Below the pieces are notes generated by a model. The model was not told where the DNA came from and searched no databases. It saw only the letters and a list, made by a program, of their open reading frames with translations. From positions 1 to 14,694 of the forward strand of contig PIYH01000024.1 in NCBI GenBank assembly GCA_003601695.1: a stretch of 14,694 bases of DNA, written 5' to 3'. Position numbers and translations under genes: made by a program. Source of the stretch: Candidatus Bathyarchaeota archaeon (GTDB lineage Archaea > Thermoproteota > Bathyarchaeia > Bathyarchaeales > DTEX01). Below, piece by piece: positions 13,541 to 14,694 of this stretch (the first letter of the stretch is position 1; each line of letters begins with the position of its first letter).

Positions 13541-13586
13541 CGAAAAACATAAATACTTCTCAATCCACCCAAAAGTAGAGAGGTGT
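13541..13586 (+). promoter_or_regulatory. dapA promoter and ribosome-binding site
   Basis: A BRE-like CGAAAA and TATA element AACATAAATA (13547-13556) predict transcription near 13578. GAGGTGT at 13580-13586 is a good match to the archaeal GGAGGTGAT consensus, seven bases before ATG 13594. The leader is therefore very short. Confidence 0.6.
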
Positions 13587-13593
13587 CCATAAA

Positions 13594-14631
13594 ATGGGCA
13601 TGTTTAGCGGATGCTATACGGCGATAATCACCCCTATGAAAAAGAATTTAGAGGTCGATTACGAGGGCCTTGAGAGGCTTGTTGAGTTTCAGATAGAGCA
13701 AGGCGTAAGTGGAATCTTAGCGGTTGGAACGACAGGTGAAAGTCCGACACTAACATGGAAGGAGCATATAGAAGTAATCAGAAAAGTTCATGAATCCTCT
13801 AAGGAGAGGGTTCTCACTATAGGTGGAACCGGAAGTAACAATACGGAGGAGTCTCTAGAAGCGACGAGAGAGATTTCAAACTTCGGAGTTAAATGTGTGC
13901 TCCTCGTTGATCCATACTATAACGGTCCGAGCTCATTAGAGATAAGAAGAGAATACATCGAACCGATAGCGAGAGAGTTCCCCCACATTCAAGTGATCCC
14001 CTACGTGATACCTGGAAGAAGCGGAACCCAACTTTTACCCCCAGACCTAGCTATTCTTCATTCAGAACTCGAGAACGTTAATGCCGTTAAGGAGGCTACT
14101 GGAAACTTCGAGAATATGCGGCTTATAAGGAGGCTTTGCGGAGAAGACTTCGATATACTCTCCGGAGATGACGATAAAACATATAATATGATGAAGGATC
14201 CCAAAATAAAGGCGAGTGGAGTTATATCGGTAGCCTCAAATGTTGCTCCCGGCTTTGTTCAAAGATTCGTTAAAGCCACGTTGGAAGGAAAAATTGAAGA
14301 GTCCGAAAGACTCTATGCTGCTCTTAAGCCATTATTCTCAATGGTCACGGTGAAGACTGAAGAGGAGACTCCTTATGGACCTGTACTCTGCAAAGCTAGA
14401 AACCCACTGCCATATAAGACTTTGATGAATGTGCTCGGCATGCCTTCTGGACCATGTAGACGTCCACTAGGGAAGATGACAAAGAAGGGATTGCAAGCTG
14501 TTCTGAAAGTAGCGCGGACAGTATACGAAAAGAATCCAGAGATACTTGAGCCTGTGGAGAAGTTTTTCGATGTAGATTTGAGTAAAAGGCTCTACGAAGA
14601 AGATTGCTGGCGGGGATTAACATATGATTAA
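13594..14631 (+). CDS. dapA: 4-Hydroxy-tetrahydrodipicolinate synthase (DapA family)
   Basis: Condenses pyruvate with aspartate semialdehyde, the first committed step of the diaminopimelate/lysine route, in the cytoplasm. The 345-residue TIM-barrel protein keeps the family residues. GTTGESPTL holds T46-T47. Y109 is in DPYYNGP, Y137 and R142 are in IPYVIPGRSG, and the Schiff-base lysine K166 is in VKEATG. Numbering is two to five ahead of the E. coli enzyme. The arginine and the paired tyrosines favour true DHDPS activity over the sugar-acid aldolases of the same fold. It is about 50 residues longer than usual, with the extra length in the C-terminal third (after about residue 255). It overlaps dapB by eight bases, which confirms the pathway. 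The divergent Lrp regulator and the upstream palindrome suggest control by lysine. Confidence 0.9.
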   Translation: MGMFSGCYTAIITPMKKNLEVDYEGLERLVEFQIEQGVSGILAVGTTGESPTLTWKEHIEVIRKVHESSKERVLTIGGTGSNNTEESLEATREISNFGVKCVLLVDPYYNGPSSLEIRREYIEPIAREFPHIQVIPYVIPGRSGTQLLPPDLAILHSELENVNAVKEATGNFENMRLIRRLCGEDFDILSGDDDKTYNMMKDPKIKASGVISVASNVAPGFVQRFVKATLEGKIEESERLYAALKPLFSMVTVKTEEETPYGPVLCKARNPLPYKTLMNVLGMPSGPCRRPLGKMTKKGLQAVLKVARTVYEKNPEILEPVEKFFDVDLSKRLYEEDCWRGLTYD

Positions 14632-14694
14632 GATATGCGTCGCTGGCGCTGCTGGAAGGATGGGTAGCACCTTACTCAGAGAGGCTACGGCTAG
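14624..14694 (+). CDS. dapB: 4-Hydroxy-tetrahydrodipicolinate reductase, first 23 residues (partial)
   Basis: From ATG 14624 the sequence reads MIKICVAGAAGRMGSTLLRE and continues to the right edge. This is the characteristic DapB N-terminus: a Rossmann strand followed by the GAAGRMG dinucleotide motif. The enzyme reduces the DapA product with NAD(P)H. The start overlaps the end of dapA by eight bases in another frame, so translation is probably coupled. The catalytic region is outside the window. Confidence 0.88.
   Translation, partial: MIKICVAGAAGRMGSTLLREATA

Noticed and set aside
1..14694. CRISPR array or transposase
   Set aside because: I looked for regularly spaced direct repeats and for transposase or integrase motifs on both strands and saw none.

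Overview
The window is archaeal. The evidence is TATA/BRE-type promoters, apparently leaderless genes beside genes with GGAGG/GGTG ribosome-binding sites, an elongator tRNA-Met and an intron-bearing tRNA-Asn, a KaiC-family ATPase, an extracytoplasmic protein rich in N-glycosylation sequons, a Cdc48-like AAA+ module, and a decayed radA fragment. The style fits a mesophilic or moderately thermophilic member of the TACK side (a Bathyarchaeia-like lineage is my guess). No ribosomal marker in the window allows firm placement.

Layout. (1) 1-709, minus: 5' part of an acetyl-CoA synthetase gene, running off the left edge. (2) 780-1790: about 1 kb of decayed sequence. It holds a relic with an in-frame stop beside a perfect 14-bp inverted repeat, a radA C-terminal fragment (minus), and a start-less conserved-looking ORF (plus). 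The last two abut at about 1466-1496, as at a rearrangement breakpoint. (3) 1839-3634, plus: a two-domain KaiC/RecA-like ATPase followed by a small alpha-helical protein resembling the NitrOD5 output domain. (4) 3669-4317: a frameshifted small ORF, a tRNA-Asn(GUU) apparently interrupted twice, and tRNA-Met(CAU). (5) 4340-5012: two divergent small membrane-protein genes. (6) 5059-5838, minus: an M55 D-aminopeptidase (DppA family). (7) 6062-9531, plus: an operon of a secreted or anchored membrane protein and a 905-residue protein with two AAA+ modules plus a Lon protease domain. (8) 9663-11623, plus: a Gfo/Idh/MocA dehydrogenase and a HAD phosphatase. (9) 11689-12872, plus: chorismate mutase and prephenate dehydrogenase, the tyrosine/phenylalanine branch. 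(10) 12869-13261, minus: an Lrp/AsnC regulator, convergent with tyrA and divergent from (11) 13594-14694, plus: dapA overlapping dapB, the entry to diaminopimelate/lysine synthesis.

Two groups stand out. The first is the tandem-AAA+/Lon protease with its membrane partner. It looks like an alternative to the membrane-embedded archaeal LonB, with the tether supplied by a separate subunit (inference). The second is the Lrp-dapA intergenic region. A perfect 15-bp palindrome upstream of the dapA TATA box is repeated with 13/15 identity next to the lrp TATA box, which predicts an autoregulated lysine/DAP switch.
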